In this document: piece by piece, positions 35,088 through 43,690 of the stretch | Layout: the number at the start of each line of letters is the position of its first letter | Numbering within the stretch: position 1 is the stretch's first letter | Source of the DNA: Acidobacteriota bacterium | Lineage (GTDB): Bacteria > Acidobacteriota > Blastocatellia > Pyrinomonadales > Pyrinomonadaceae | Direction: 5' to 3' | Length of the DNA stretch: 64,000 nucleotides | Assembly (NCBI GenBank): GCA_023436495.1 | Contig: JAEZIT010000125.1 | Span: 1-64,000, forward strand | Made by a program: the position numbers and the translations under genes | Notes under the pieces: model-generated | Databases searched by the model: none | The model's input: only the letters and a program-made list of their open reading frames with translations | What the model was told of the DNA's origin: nothing

Positions 35088-35117
35088 AAAGTGCCGCCTC
35101 GGCGGCACTTTGTGTTT
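35088..35117 (+). terminator. Intrinsic terminator of the TolC-like gene
   Basis: AAAGTGCCGCC (35088-35098) pairs perfectly with GGCGGCACTTT (35101-35111), followed by TGTGTTTTT. It argues against any glycosyltransferase start before 35145. Confidence 0.8.
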
Positions 35118-35144
35118 TTCGGCAAGTTTGCGACAATCACGTTC

Positions 35145-35912
35145 GTGAAGATCTCCGCCGTAATCATCACGTTTAATGAAGAAGCGAACATCGCAGATGC
35201 TATCGACTCAGTTCGATGGGCGGACGAGATTCTCGTCGTCGATTCGGAAAGCACCGATGATACGGTTGCGATCGCCAAAAGTCTCGGTGCAAAAGTGATC
35301 GTTCGGCCATGGCCGGGATTTTCGCAGCAGAAGCAGTTTGCGGCGGATGCCGCATCCAACGAGCTGATAATCAGCCTCGATGCTGACGAACGTATCAGTG
35401 GTGAACTGGCGGCCGAAATTGAAAGCATTCGAAACAGCGGCGTGATGAAAGCCGGTTATCGTATTCCTCGGCTGACGATCTATATGGGCCGCCCAATACG
35501 CCACGGCGGCTGGTATCCCGATCGCCAACTAAGGCTGTTCGACCGGCGCCTGGCTCGTTGGAAAAGTGCCGTGGTCCATGAATCCGTCGAAATAACGAAT
35601 GGATCCAACCCGGGTGAATTGCGGGGAAATATCATTCACCACAGCGTCGAAAGCGCCGCGCATCACCACCGAATGGTCGGCGAGCGCTACGCTCCGCTGG
35701 CCGCCCGACAAATGTTCGAACGGGGACGGCGGACATCACCTTTCAAGACAGCCGTGTCGGCGCTCTCTACTTTCACAAGGTTTTATGTCCTGAAACTCGG
35801 CTTTTTGGACGGATTTCCCGGCCTCTGCATCGCCTATTTTGCCGCGTATAATACGTTCCTTAAACATCTTATGCTTTGGGAAATGCAGGATCGGGGCAGT
35901 GGCAACGATTAG
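35145..35912 (+). CDS. Family-2 glycosyltransferase (LPS core type, WaaE-like)
   Basis: The GTG at 35145 (MKISAVIITFNEEANI) is chosen because upstream in-frame starts lie inside the terminator of the preceding gene. The GT-A fold shows ITFNEEANIADAIDSV, the DSESTDDT loop and the DxD-like SLDADE. The region around GGWYPDRQLRLFDR and the C-terminal hydrophobic segment (FPGLCIAYFAAYNTF) resembles WaaE/KdtX-type LPS glycosyltransferases. At 255 residues it is complete. Donor and acceptor are unknown. Confidence 0.82.
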   Translation: MKISAVIITFNEEANIADAIDSVRWADEILVVDSESTDDTVAIAKSLGAKVIVRPWPGFSQQKQFAADAASNELIISLDADERISGELAAEIESIRNSGVMKAGYRIPRLTIYMGRPIRHGGWYPDRQLRLFDRRLARWKSAVVHESVEITNGSNPGELRGNIIHHSVESAAHHHRMVGERYAPLAARQMFERGRRTSPFKTAVSALSTFTRFYVLKLGFLDGFPGLCIAYFAAYNTFLKHLMLWEMQDRGSGND

Positions 35913-36017
35913 GGCTGTTACAACCAACCTATCTTTCGTCTCATCAAATCTTTAAGGCCGGCCCGTATTGCTGTATATTTTTAATGGGGGCGCGGCTTAC
36001 CTCGCCGTGATGGATTT

Positions 36018-36635
36018 ATGAAGAAAATATTGATGATCGGCTTCATTCTCGCGGCCGCAGGTGCTGCGTTCGGGCAGAAAGGCGTTGACACACAGACGCA
36101 GAAGATCAAAGAAGAAAGCAATAAAACTACGACGCGTTCGAGTGAACCAACGCGCTCGTTCGATTGGGGCAAAGGCAAGACGAAGGTTCGCGACCGATTG
36201 GCGAATCCGTATAAGTTCGCATCACGCCGTGACGTGCTGATCGGTACGATCACAAACGCTTTGAAAGAGTTGCGGATCGTCATTGATGAGGGCTCATCGC
36301 GTTTAGGGGACGGCCTGATCGTAACCCAGCCGTACGTATTTGCGAAGGGGCCAGTTACCACGCCGAGCGAGCTCAGCCGCTTCGGTGTCATCGAATATGC
36401 TGACAATGCATGGTCGCGTGCGCAATATACGCTGACGATTGAGGTCCAACCGATCGACGGCGTTCAGAATAATGTCTTTGTCACCGCCAAGGTCGAAGGA
36501 CGATCGGGCAACGGCCTGATGTCGGAATGGGTCACTGTGCCAAGTTCCGGCGTTGCTGAAGATGAGTTTCTCGCTAAACTTGTTGAACTCGTCACGGGCA
36601 ATAATCCGGACGCCCCGCAGGATATTGACCAATAG
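36018..36635 (+). CDS. Secreted protein of unknown function
   Basis: This 205-residue product has a signal peptide (MKKILMIGFILAAAGAAFG) and a Gln/Lys/Ser-rich spacer. The globular domain contains RDVLIGTITNALKELRIVIDEGSSRLGDGLIVTQPYV and YTLTIEVQPIDG...NVFVTAKVEGRSG. I do not recognise the family. The repeated strand-helix pattern resembles small periplasmic LpoB/DUF4136-like domains only loosely. It is the first of three secreted proteins ending in a VWFA protein. Confidence 0.6.
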   Translation: MKKILMIGFILAAAGAAFGQKGVDTQTQKIKEESNKTTTRSSEPTRSFDWGKGKTKVRDRLANPYKFASRRDVLIGTITNALKELRIVIDEGSSRLGDGLIVTQPYVFAKGPVTTPSELSRFGVIEYADNAWSRAQYTLTIEVQPIDGVQNNVFVTAKVEGRSGNGLMSEWVTVPSSGVAEDEFLAKLVELVTGNNPDAPQDIDQ

Positions 36636-36640
36636 TTAGA

Positions 36641-37177
36641 ATGATCCGCAGTTATCTTTCACATTTTTTGTTGCTTGCGCTCATTCCGGTGTTCGCCGCG
36701 GCAGCCCACGGACAGAACGCCGATAACCGTACAATGCCGGGCAGGTCGGACGATACAAGCCATCCCAAACCGGTTCGCGAACGATTGAAAAAGCTGCAGA
36801 TCGAACGCGAAAAGAAAGAACATTCGGAAATGCTGGAACGCGGCGACCGTGCTTTAAAGCTTTCTGAAGAACTCCAAAGCTCGTTTTCCGTAAACAATGA
36901 ATTGTCAGTGGAGGGCCGCGAAAAGCTCGCTGATCTCGAGAAACTGTTAAAGAAGATCCGTTCGGACCTCGGCGGCGGTGATGAGGGCAATAATGTTCCG
37001 GCGACAAAGGAAGAAGATCCACGATCGCCGGCCGATGCATTCAAATTGCTGCAGTCCGGCACGATCCGTCTTGTAAACGAACTCAAGAAAACAACTCGAT
37101 TCAGCATTTCGGCGGCAGCGATACAGACATCTAACTCGGTCCTTAAAATTGTTAGATTTTTGCGGCTCCGTGATTAG
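36641..37177 (+). CDS. Secreted helical protein of unknown function
   Basis: This 178-residue protein has a signal peptide (to about AAHGQ) and is then mainly charged helix (ERLKKLQIEREKKEHSEML, LEKLLKKIRSDLGGG), likely coiled coil. No catalytic motif is visible. It starts 5 bases after the preceding gene and 10 bases lie between its stop and the VWFA gene, so the three are probably one transcript. The function is unknown; an envelope-associated role is inferred from secretion. Confidence 0.6.
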   Translation: MIRSYLSHFLLLALIPVFAAAAHGQNADNRTMPGRSDDTSHPKPVRERLKKLQIEREKKEHSEMLERGDRALKLSEELQSSFSVNNELSVEGREKLADLEKLLKKIRSDLGGGDEGNNVPATKEEDPRSPADAFKLLQSGTIRLVNELKKTTRFSISAAAIQTSNSVLKIVRFLRLRD

Positions 37178-37187
37178 CCGGCACGAT

Positions 37188-38087
37188 ATGAAATTGATCG
37201 TTCGAACATTTGTCTCAATAGCCCTGACAGCGATCTTCGCAGCGGGGGCCTGGGGGCAAGGCGACGACGTCGTAAGCGTTGACTCGTCGCTCGTCGTGTT
37301 GAATGCTTCGATCTTTGACGCGACCGGTAAGGTTGTCGAAGGGTTGAAGGAGCCGCAGTTTCGCGTATTCGAGGACGGCGTTGAGCAAAAGCTCAGTTTT
37401 TTCGAGGCCGCGTCCACTCCCTTCGCAGCAGTTATCCTCTTGGATACTTCCGGCAGCATGGAACAGCGCGTCAGCATGGCACGCGCGGCCGCGATCAATT
37501 TCTTACAGGGCCTGAGGGCGGACGATTCTGCGGCGATCTATAAATTCGACTCGAAGGTCGAGAATGTTCGGCCATTTTCGAACAGCGCGGACATCACCAG
37601 TGAAGCCATTTACGACCTAAAAGCGTATGGAATGACCGTGCTTAATGACGCCATCATTGAAGCAGCGGCTGAACTGGGCAAACGTCCTGAAAAACGCCGG
37701 GCGATCATTGTATTGTCAGATGGCGAGGACACCATGAGTAAACGGTCGGCGGAGAAAGCGTTGAAGGCCGCGATGGCCGCGAACGCCACGATCTACACGA
37801 TCGATATGTCGTCGATCGAATCCGGTGGGCGGCAGCGAATGCAGAATCAGGGGGTCCTGAAGAATTTCGCGGAAAAATCCGGCGGGACATTTGTTGCAAC
37901 GCCCGGAGGCGTCGCAATGCGTGAGGCGTTTCGTAAGATAGTTGCCGAGCTTGGCACCCAGTACACGCTCGGCTATGAGCCGACGAATTTAAAGACTGAC
38001 GGCAAATGGCGGGCGATTGAGCTTCGCGTGGCACGCCCGAACCTGACCATCCGGACCCGCAAGGGCTACAACGCTCCTAAGAAGTAA
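37188..38087 (+). CDS. Secreted von Willebrand factor A domain protein (acidobacterial VWFA-related type)
   Basis: The ATG at 37188 gives a signal peptide (MKLIVRTFVSIALTAIFAAGAWGQ). The VWA domain spans about residues 70-230, with the MIDAS-like DTSGSM (LLDTSGSMEQR) and a following SDGEDT. The N-terminal beta region (VSVDSSLVVLNASIFDATGKVVEGL) and the C-terminal YTLGYEP and RKGYNAPKK match the VWFA-related family abundant in Acidobacteria. It probably binds a partner through metal-dependent adhesion. The 299-residue length is typical. Confidence 0.85.
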   Translation: MKLIVRTFVSIALTAIFAAGAWGQGDDVVSVDSSLVVLNASIFDATGKVVEGLKEPQFRVFEDGVEQKLSFFEAASTPFAAVILLDTSGSMEQRVSMARAAAINFLQGLRADDSAAIYKFDSKVENVRPFSNSADITSEAIYDLKAYGMTVLNDAIIEAAAELGKRPEKRRAIIVLSDGEDTMSKRSAEKALKAAMAANATIYTIDMSSIESGGRQRMQNQGVLKNFAEKSGGTFVATPGGVAMREAFRKIVAELGTQYTLGYEPTNLKTDGKWRAIELRVARPNLTIRTRKGYNAPKK

Positions 38088-38090
38088 GCT

Positions 38091-38300
38091 CTATTCGTTT
38101 TCGCTCAGGACGAATGTGACGATCATCATCACGCGGTATTCCAAGATCTTCCCATCCTGGATGTCTACCTTTTGTTCCTTGATCCAGGCACCGCGAATAT
38201 TGTCGATCGTCCGGGCCGCACGCTCGATCCCCTGCTTCATTGCATCCTCGAAGCTGACCGACGACGACGACGTGATCTCGATATTCTTTGCTACTGACAT
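38091..38300 (-). CDS. Dodecin (flavin-binding protein)
   Basis: A GGGAGG SD lies 6 bases before the ATG at 38298-38300, which I prefer over the ATG at 38304-38306 that overlaps the ddl stop. The 69-residue product MSVAKNIEITSSSSVSF... forms the dodecin strand-helix-strand unit. The Trp of GAWIKEQ would stack on flavin. Dodecins form dodecamers that store or buffer riboflavin/FMN. It follows ddl directly on the same strand. Confidence 0.85.
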   Translation of the reverse strand: MSVAKNIEITSSSSVSFEDAMKQGIERAARTIDNIRGAWIKEQKVDIQDGKILEYRVMMIVTFVLSENE

Positions 38301-38302
38301 AT

Positions 38303-39439
38303 TCATCCTCCCTGTTGTTCGAACTTGGTCTTGTTTCGCGACCGATCGACGTGCCTCTCGATCGCCAGATCGATCAGATCGCTGATCACCATTCCGAAAT
38401 CCTTTCCGGAACCGGCCCACATTTTCGGGTAGCCTGAGGCATCCGTCAATCCCGGCATAGTATTTATCTCGTTTACCAGCAGGCTGCCGGTTTCGTGTGT
38501 CAGGAAAAAATCGACACGCGCGAGACCCGATCCGTCAATGGCCTTAAATGCCCTAACGGCAAGGCCTCGGATCTTTTCCGAAAGTTCTTCCGAGATTGGC
38601 GCCGGAACGATGAATTCATTGTTCCCGGTTCCGGCGTATTTCTCAGTATAATCCAGAAACTTCTTACTTTCGTCGCGAATAATGTATTCGCCTGGCAAAC
38701 TCGCCACCGGGTCGTCGTTACCGAGCACGGCGCATTCGATTTCACGCATGTCCAGAGCTTCTTCAACGATGATCTTGCGGTCGTAGATCGCCGCCAGGTC
38801 GATCGCCGAAACAAGCGATTCCCTGTCCTCCGCCCGCGAAACACCGACCGATGAACCCAGATTTGCGGGTTTAACGAAGCAGGGATAGCCGAGAGCCGAT
38901 TCGATCTTTTCAGCAACGACGTCCGGGTGCCGCTCCCATTCGCTCCGCAGAAACCAAACGTGCCTGCAGATCGGCAGCCCGGCATCGCGAAAGAGAATCT
39001 TCATTGTCGCCTTGTCCATCCCGCACGATGATGCAAGAACGCCGCATCCGACGTATGGAATGTCCGCCATATCCAGCAAGCCCTGGATCGTGCCGTCTTC
39101 GCCGAATGTCCCGTGAAGCACCGGAAAAACCACATCGAGTCGCGACACCTCGCTACCCGAATTATTCAGTCGGGTAATCCCCTTGTAGCCCGGGTCGCCA
39201 ATAAGGGCGATCTCGTCTTCACTGTCGTGAAAGTCTGTACCAAGCGCATCGGCGGTCTCCTCGGGAAAGAATCGTATCGATTCTGCGGGGTTGAGCCATC
39301 TTCCTTCCTCCGTAATAGCGATCGGAACGACGTCGAACCTGTCTTTGTCGATCTGTTCAATAACAGTTTTTGCGGAACGGATCGAGATCGCGTGTTCACC
39401 CGACCTGCCACCGAAAATTACTCCAACCCTTTTTTTCAT
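38303..39439 (-). CDS. ddl: D-alanine--D-alanine ligase
   Basis: The ATG at 39437-39439 (MKKRVGVIFGGRSGEHAIS) is the family start; an upstream reading adds 19 residues that overlap arginase. This ATP-grasp enzyme of about 378 residues joins two D-Ala for peptidoglycan. Motifs are FVKPANLGSSVGVSRAED and the C-terminal NEINTMPG. The omega-loop EKYAG keeps Tyr, which argues for D-Ala-D-Ala rather than D-Ala-D-Lac. Its stop lies in the leader of dodecin. Confidence 0.9.
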   Translation of the reverse strand: MKKRVGVIFGGRSGEHAISIRSAKTVIEQIDKDRFDVVPIAITEEGRWLNPAESIRFFPEETADALGTDFHDSEDEIALIGDPGYKGITRLNNSGSEVSRLDVVFPVLHGTFGEDGTIQGLLDMADIPYVGCGVLASSCGMDKATMKILFRDAGLPICRHVWFLRSEWERHPDVVAEKIESALGYPCFVKPANLGSSVGVSRAEDRESLVSAIDLAAIYDRKIIVEEALDMREIECAVLGNDDPVASLPGEYIIRDESKKFLDYTEKYAGTGNNEFIVPAPISEELSEKIRGLAVRAFKAIDGSGLARVDFFLTHETGSLLVNEINTMPGLTDASGYPKMWAGSGKDFGMVISDLIDLAIERHVDRSRNKTKFEQQGG

Positions 39440-39453
39440 AAGCAAATTGTACT

Positions 39454-40404
39454 TTAAAGTATTGTCTTGCCCAGCGCCGAAAGGATAAGCTCGCACGCAA
39501 GCTCTACGGTAATATTACTCTGATCGAGCATCGGATTGACCTCGACGATCTCGAACGATCGCATGCCGCCGTGCTCGGCGACGGTCTCGAGAGCGAGGTG
39601 GGCCTCGCGGTATGTCGCGCCGCCGCGAACGAGCGTACCCGAACCGGGGGCGAATCTCGGGTCGATCATATCGACGTCGAACGTAACGGCAAATCCGCCC
39701 GGGGCACGTGATGCGATGACGAGTGCCTCTTCGACGCACGCGAGCATCCCGCGTTTGTCTATATCGCTCATCGTGAAGAAATTATCGCGTAAGCCATAGT
39801 CGTAGATGCGTTTACGCTCTCCCGGATCCACATCACGCGCTCCGACATGCGCGCAGTATTCCGGACGAAGCTTGGGCGAATAGCCCTCTAAACCGACTAG
39901 TTCCGGATCGCCGTCTCCGAGCAGGGCAGCAAGCGGCATTCCATGGATGTTGCCGGTTGGCGAGGTCGAGGGTGTGTTGATATCGGAATGAGCATCGAAC
40001 CATATGAGGCCGATCTCTTGCCCAAGACGGTGATAATGGCCGGCAATGGCCGAAAAAGTGCCGATGGCTATCGAATGGTCGCCGCCGAGTATCACAGGTA
40101 TCGCGCCGTCATCAAGAATAGTACCGAGCGACTTCGATATATTGGAACACGAGGCGATCATTTCGCTCAGGTGTTTCGGATTATCGCCCTCTCCATCTCC
40201 GTCTTTCGGACGGATTATATCGACGTCGCCGTAGTCCTTAACGCTGTAGCCCAGATCGGCGATATGCTCCACCAGCCGCTTTCCGCGAATACGCGAAAGC
40301 CGCATCGCGTCGACGCCTAACTCGCTGCCGACCTGCCCTGCTCCGAAACCGAGCGGCACACCGATCAGCCCTATCTTTTCTTCACTCTTCTCCATCTCAA
40401 TCAT
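39454..40404 (-). CDS. rocF: Arginase
   Basis: This 316-residue Mn-dependent ureohydrolase converts arginine to ornithine and urea. All manganese motifs are present: GGDHSIAIG, DAHSDINTP and TFDVDMIDP. GSGTLVRGG and FEIVEVNP are typical of arginase rather than agmatinase. The start is at 40404 (MIEMEKSEEK), with an in-frame ATG 3 codons inward. It is followed by ddl. No transport or rocD/rocA gene is adjacent, so its partner pathway is unclear. Confidence 0.9.
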   Translation of the reverse strand: MIEMEKSEEKIGLIGVPLGFGAGQVGSELGVDAMRLSRIRGKRLVEHIADLGYSVKDYGDVDIIRPKDGDGEGDNPKHLSEMIASCSNISKSLGTILDDGAIPVILGGDHSIAIGTFSAIAGHYHRLGQEIGLIWFDAHSDINTPSTSPTGNIHGMPLAALLGDGDPELVGLEGYSPKLRPEYCAHVGARDVDPGERKRIYDYGLRDNFFTMSDIDKRGMLACVEEALVIASRAPGGFAVTFDVDMIDPRFAPGSGTLVRGGATYREAHLALETVAEHGGMRSFEIVEVNPMLDQSNITVELACELILSALGKTIL

Positions 40405-40491
40405 TCAAATCAGTCCCGATTATTGAGATCCGTTTCGATCAAGTGCATGACTACTGCGATGTGTAAGTAGCCGGTCTCTGCCAAAACGATT

Positions 40492-40767
40492 CTAATAGAT
40501 CTCTCCAAATCCGTCGGCGAACAATCCGGCGATCGCGGCCGCAGCATCATGCTCGTCATCGCCGTCAACATGAAGCACCAATTCCGTGCCCAACGAGGCG
40601 GCCAGCGTCAAAAGACTTAGGATCGATTTCGCGTTCGCAGTCGCGCGTCCGTCGGTCTTTGAAAGCGTAATGCGGCTCTTGAACCCGCAGGCGAGCCGCA
40701 CTAGCTGTGCGGCGGCTCGGGCATGCAACCCCAGCGGATTGACGACTGAAACGGAAGATTCAAGCAT
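40492..40767 (-). CDS. ptsH: HPr-like phosphocarrier protein
   Basis: This 91-residue HPr has the phosphorylatable His in NPLGLHARAA (about residue 15) and the regulatory Ser in ANAKSILSLL (about residue 46), so both the EI and the HPr-kinase site are present. It overlaps the EIIA gene by 8 bases. No EI gene is in the window. It is the last gene of the rpoN-hpf-hprK-rapZ-EIIA-HPr series and points to a regulatory rather than sugar-transporting PTS. Confidence 0.9.
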   Translation of the reverse strand: MLESSVSVVNPLGLHARAAAQLVRLACGFKSRITLSKTDGRATANAKSILSLLTLAASLGTELVLHVDGDDEHDAAAAIAGLFADGFGEIY

Positions 40768-41185
40768 CCTTCTTTAATTTCTGGGGCTCTAACAGGGCAC
40801 TTGTGCGATGGATCGCCTGTTTTCCCTGTTCCTCGACCTCTTTTGCCAGCTCGGTCAGCGACATTTCGCGGCTATATGACGCCAGCTTGATCACCATCGG
40901 GAGATTTACGCCCGTAACGATCTCGACCTCATTCTCTTTAATGAACATTGCCGAGATATTGGTGGGCGTCCCGCCAAACATATCCGTGAGTACCAGAACA
41001 CCTGAACCTTGGGAAACGCTGCTTATCGCACGTGAGATCTCGTCCTTAGCGCTTTCGACGTCGTCGTGCCACCCAATGGATACTGCCGTTATGTGGCTGA
41101 GATCTCCGACAACGGTTTCTGCGGCCGCAAGCAGTTCGGTAGCGACCTGGCCGTGAGTGACAATTACTCCACCTATCTTGCCCAT
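40760..41185 (-). CDS. PTS EIIA component, mannose family
   Basis: This 141-residue domain has the phospho-accepting His in GVIVTHGQVATELL (about residue 10) and TDMFGGTPTN, both hallmarks of the mannose-type EIIA. No EIIB/C/D gene is near, so it is probably a regulatory phosphoprotein, as in other regulatory PTS systems. It overlaps the HPr gene and follows rapZ by 21 bases. Confidence 0.88.
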   Translation of the reverse strand: MGKIGGVIVTHGQVATELLAAAETVVGDLSHITAVSIGWHDDVESAKDEISRAISSVSQGSGVLVLTDMFGGTPTNISAMFIKENEVEIVTGVNLPMVIKLASYSREMSLTELAKEVEEQGKQAIHRTSALLEPQKLKKDA

Positions 41186-41206
41186 ATGAAATATTCCTGA
41201 ACCGTT

Positions 41207-42103
41207 TCACTTTTCCAGATCGCGATGGATCACGGAAACATTGTATCCGGCGGCCTTTAACGACTTGTAAAGACGGTTAGCGACCATCACGGACCTGTGG
41301 CGCCCGCCCGTACAGCCGATCCCGATGGTCAGATATGATTTCCCTTCGTGCTGATAGAAAGGAAGTAGATACTTCAGCAGGTCGTCGAACCGAGCGATCG
41401 TTTCGCGAACCTCATCATGCCGATCGAGGAATTCGACCACCTTTCGGTCGCCTCCGCCCAGTTCTTTTAGCTTAGTATCGAAATACGGGTTCGGCAAATG
41501 CCGCACATCGAACATGAGATCGAGGTCGCGTGGCGAGCCGTACTTATGGCCGAAACTGGCGATCTGTACCTTTAACGGCGTTCCTTCGGCTGAATGGCCA
41601 AATTGCCGAACGATCAGCCGCCGCAGCGTGTGGACCGTGTGCTCGGACGTGTCGATGATCAGGTCGGCCAGCGGTCGGATATCCGTCAACGCTTTGCGTT
41701 CGGCCCGGATAGCGGACAGCAAGCCTTTGCCGTGATCCGCAGGATGGGGGCGACGTGTCTCGGAAAACCGCCGTTGAAGTACGTCGTCGGAAGCTTCTAG
41801 AAATAGAACGAATGGCGCAAGTCGCTTCCTTCGAAGTTTTTTGAGTTCATCCGGAAAATCCGATAGAAAGTGCCGCTCGCGGATGTTGATGACCAGCGCG
41901 GCTCGTTCGATCGCTATGACGTCCTCCTCGTTGGGAAGCAAAAGCCTTGCAAACGTCGAAAGCATCGACAGCGGCAAATTGTCGACGCAGAAATAGTTCA
42001 GATCCTCAAACGCATTCGTGACCGAGCTCATTCCCGAACCGCTAAGTCCGGTAATAATGATGAATCGCGGCGGGCTATTCTCGATTGACTTAATTTTCGG
42101 CAT
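41207..42103 (-). CDS. rapZ: RapZ/YvcJ-family protein with degenerate P-loop
   Basis: The N-terminal nucleotide-binding domain begins ITGLSGSGMSSVTNAFEDL. The Walker A Lys is Met25 (codon ATG, clear in the sequence), and the Walker B-like DVR/DIR is NIR (Asn73). The C-terminal domain is intact, with GIGCTGGRHRSVMVANRL and GGGDRKVVEFL. Members bind RNA and/or nucleotides and affect glucosamine-6-phosphate synthesis in E. coli. Here nucleotide hydrolysis looks lost. The protein is 298 residues and the flanking hprK and EIIA genes are normal. Confidence 0.9.
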   Translation of the reverse strand: MPKIKSIENSPPRFIIITGLSGSGMSSVTNAFEDLNYFCVDNLPLSMLSTFARLLLPNEEDVIAIERAALVINIRERHFLSDFPDELKKLRRKRLAPFVLFLEASDDVLQRRFSETRRPHPADHGKGLLSAIRAERKALTDIRPLADLIIDTSEHTVHTLRRLIVRQFGHSAEGTPLKVQIASFGHKYGSPRDLDLMFDVRHLPNPYFDTKLKELGGGDRKVVEFLDRHDEVRETIARFDDLLKYLLPFYQHEGKSYLTIGIGCTGGRHRSVMVANRLYKSLKAAGYNVSVIHRDLEK

Positions 42104-42121
42104 TTTCGGATAAAAAAGTTG

Positions 42122-43033
42122 TCACGGCCGTGGATTTCCAACCATAAGAGCGTGCGCGTCGATCATCGAACGCGTCGAATCTTTACCTTCCCTTCGCAAA
42201 AGATGGATCTTTGTCGCCGTTTCGATAAGTGTGGCAAGGTTGCGTCCGGATGTGACAGGCAGAATGAATTTTGGCAGCGATAAATCGAGAAGTTCGTGCT
42301 TCGCTGTTTCAAGGCCTATACGCTCAAAGTCAGTGTATTCCTTGAGCTTTTGAAGTTCAATACACAGTTCGATCTCATTTTGTTCGCCCACTGCTGAGAC
42401 GCCGAACAGATCGCGCACATTCAGAATCCCGAGCCCCCGAATTTCCAGAAATCCCCGGGTCAAGTTGGGCGCTGAGCCCTTAAGCGCGTTGCCATTACGC
42501 ATGACCGTCACTGCGTCATCAGCTATTAGCGTGTGGCCGCGGGCAACGAGGTCGAGGGCCGATTCCGATTTCCCTATTCCCGATTCGCCAAGGATCAATA
42601 CGCCCCGGCCATACAAGCGGAGCATCACGCCGTGAATGATGACGGACGGAGCCAGCTCTTCCTCAAGAAAATCGGTCAAGAGACGGATCGCTCGAGAACT
42701 GGGGCAGTGCGTGCATATTACCGGTACGGCCTCACGAACCGAAAATTCCAGGAGCTCGGGCGGAGGTTCGAGGTTTTTTGTTATAAGTACACCGGAAACC
42801 TCTTCCTTATTGAGTTGTGCCCATGCAGAAGCCCGATCTGCGTCGCTTAATTGAGCAAGATAATCGAACTCGCTCTGACCTAAAATTTGGATTCGGCCTT
42901 TGTGGATGTAGTTCGGGAATCCCGCCAACGAAAGCCCGAGCTTCTGGATCCGCTCGGATGTGATTAGATTGCGAGCTCCCGCGCGCCCCTCGACAAGCCT
43001 GAGCGCAAGTTCGGCCGGGGCACGATCGATCAA
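42122..43033 (-). CDS. hprK: HPr kinase/phosphorylase
   Basis: This 303-residue enzyme has a P-loop GESGIGKSESAL (about residues 151-162) and the HPrK signature EIRGLGILNVRDLF. The SGRNLATLIETA region is also conserved. It phosphorylates HPr on the regulatory Ser in response to metabolites. The only canonical start is a TTG at 43031-43033 without SD. Family-like sequence (GISINE before LIDRAPAE) continues in frame upstream, with an ATT at 43046-43048 and a CTG at 43088-43090 that overlaps the hpf stop, so the true start may be unusual. Confidence 0.9.
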   Translation of the reverse strand: MIDRAPAELALRLVEGRAGARNLITSERIQKLGLSLAGFPNYIHKGRIQILGQSEFDYLAQLSDADRASAWAQLNKEEVSGVLITKNLEPPPELLEFSVREAVPVICTHCPSSRAIRLLTDFLEEELAPSVIIHGVMLRLYGRGVLILGESGIGKSESALDLVARGHTLIADDAVTVMRNGNALKGSAPNLTRGFLEIRGLGILNVRDLFGVSAVGEQNEIELCIELQKLKEYTDFERIGLETAKHELLDLSLPKFILPVTSGRNLATLIETATKIHLLRREGKDSTRSMIDAHALMVGNPRP

Positions 43034-43086
43034 TTCATTGATCGAAATGCCCGCGGCCGAAAATTCATTGTGTCGATGCGTGCTTG

Positions 43087-43617
43087 TCAGGGCTGTATCA
43101 GTCCGAAATTTCCGTCTTTACGTTTATAAATTACCGAGATCCGTTCGTCGTCTGCGTTTCTAAACACCAAAAACTGGTTTTCTTCCGAATTCAGGTGAAG
43201 TGCTGCCTCTTCGGCGGTCATTGGCTTGATGGCATATCGCCGGGCACTGATTATTCTTGGTGAAGCCGGTGTCGGAGCCACTTCGCCGTTTGCCGGAGTG
43301 ATCGTGCTGACCTTTTTCGCTCGATGCGATTTGTCAATTACCTTGTTCTTCAGACGTAATGCCTGTTTCTCTATTTTTCCGATCGACTGCGCCAACGATT
43401 TGTACATGTCAGAACCGGTTGTCGCTGCAGTCAAAACATCGTTTCGCCAATTTACAATAACCTCTGAACGGTGCCTGCCACGCTCAACTTCTATCACCAC
43501 GTGAGCTTTAGCGGCATCACCGTCAAAAAGATGATTCAGCCTGCTGAAATGTTCTTCTACATGGGAACGCAATGCAGGCGTTACTTCGATGTGCCGGCCC
43601 GTATATTCGATTTTCAT
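43087..43617 (-). CDS. hpf: Ribosome hibernation promoting factor, long form
   Basis: The ATG at 43615-43617 follows an AGGGGG SD; the family N-terminus MKIEYTGRHIEVTPALRSHVEE begins here. The N-terminal HPF fold (about 1-95) is joined by a charged linker to the C-terminal dimerisation domain (AIKPMTAEEAALHL and FLVFRNADDERISVIYKRKDGNFGLIQP). Long HPF alone dimerises 70S ribosomes into inactive 100S particles. It sits directly after rpoN, a very conserved pairing. The product is 176 residues. Confidence 0.93.
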   Translation of the reverse strand: MKIEYTGRHIEVTPALRSHVEEHFSRLNHLFDGDAAKAHVVIEVERGRHRSEVIVNWRNDVLTAATTGSDMYKSLAQSIGKIEKQALRLKNKVIDKSHRAKKVSTITPANGEVAPTPASPRIISARRYAIKPMTAEEAALHLNSEENQFLVFRNADDERISVIYKRKDGNFGLIQP

Positions 43618-43690
43618 AGAATTTCCCCCTAAATCTGCGCAGATAAGACAACAACTCAAGTTAATCTCTGCAATTTTCAAACATCATCCG

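Noticed and set aside
35091..35144. Earlier start for the glycosyltransferase
   Set aside because: The upstream region is a perfect terminator hairpin of the TolC-like gene; the GT-A fold begins at MKISAVIITFNEE.
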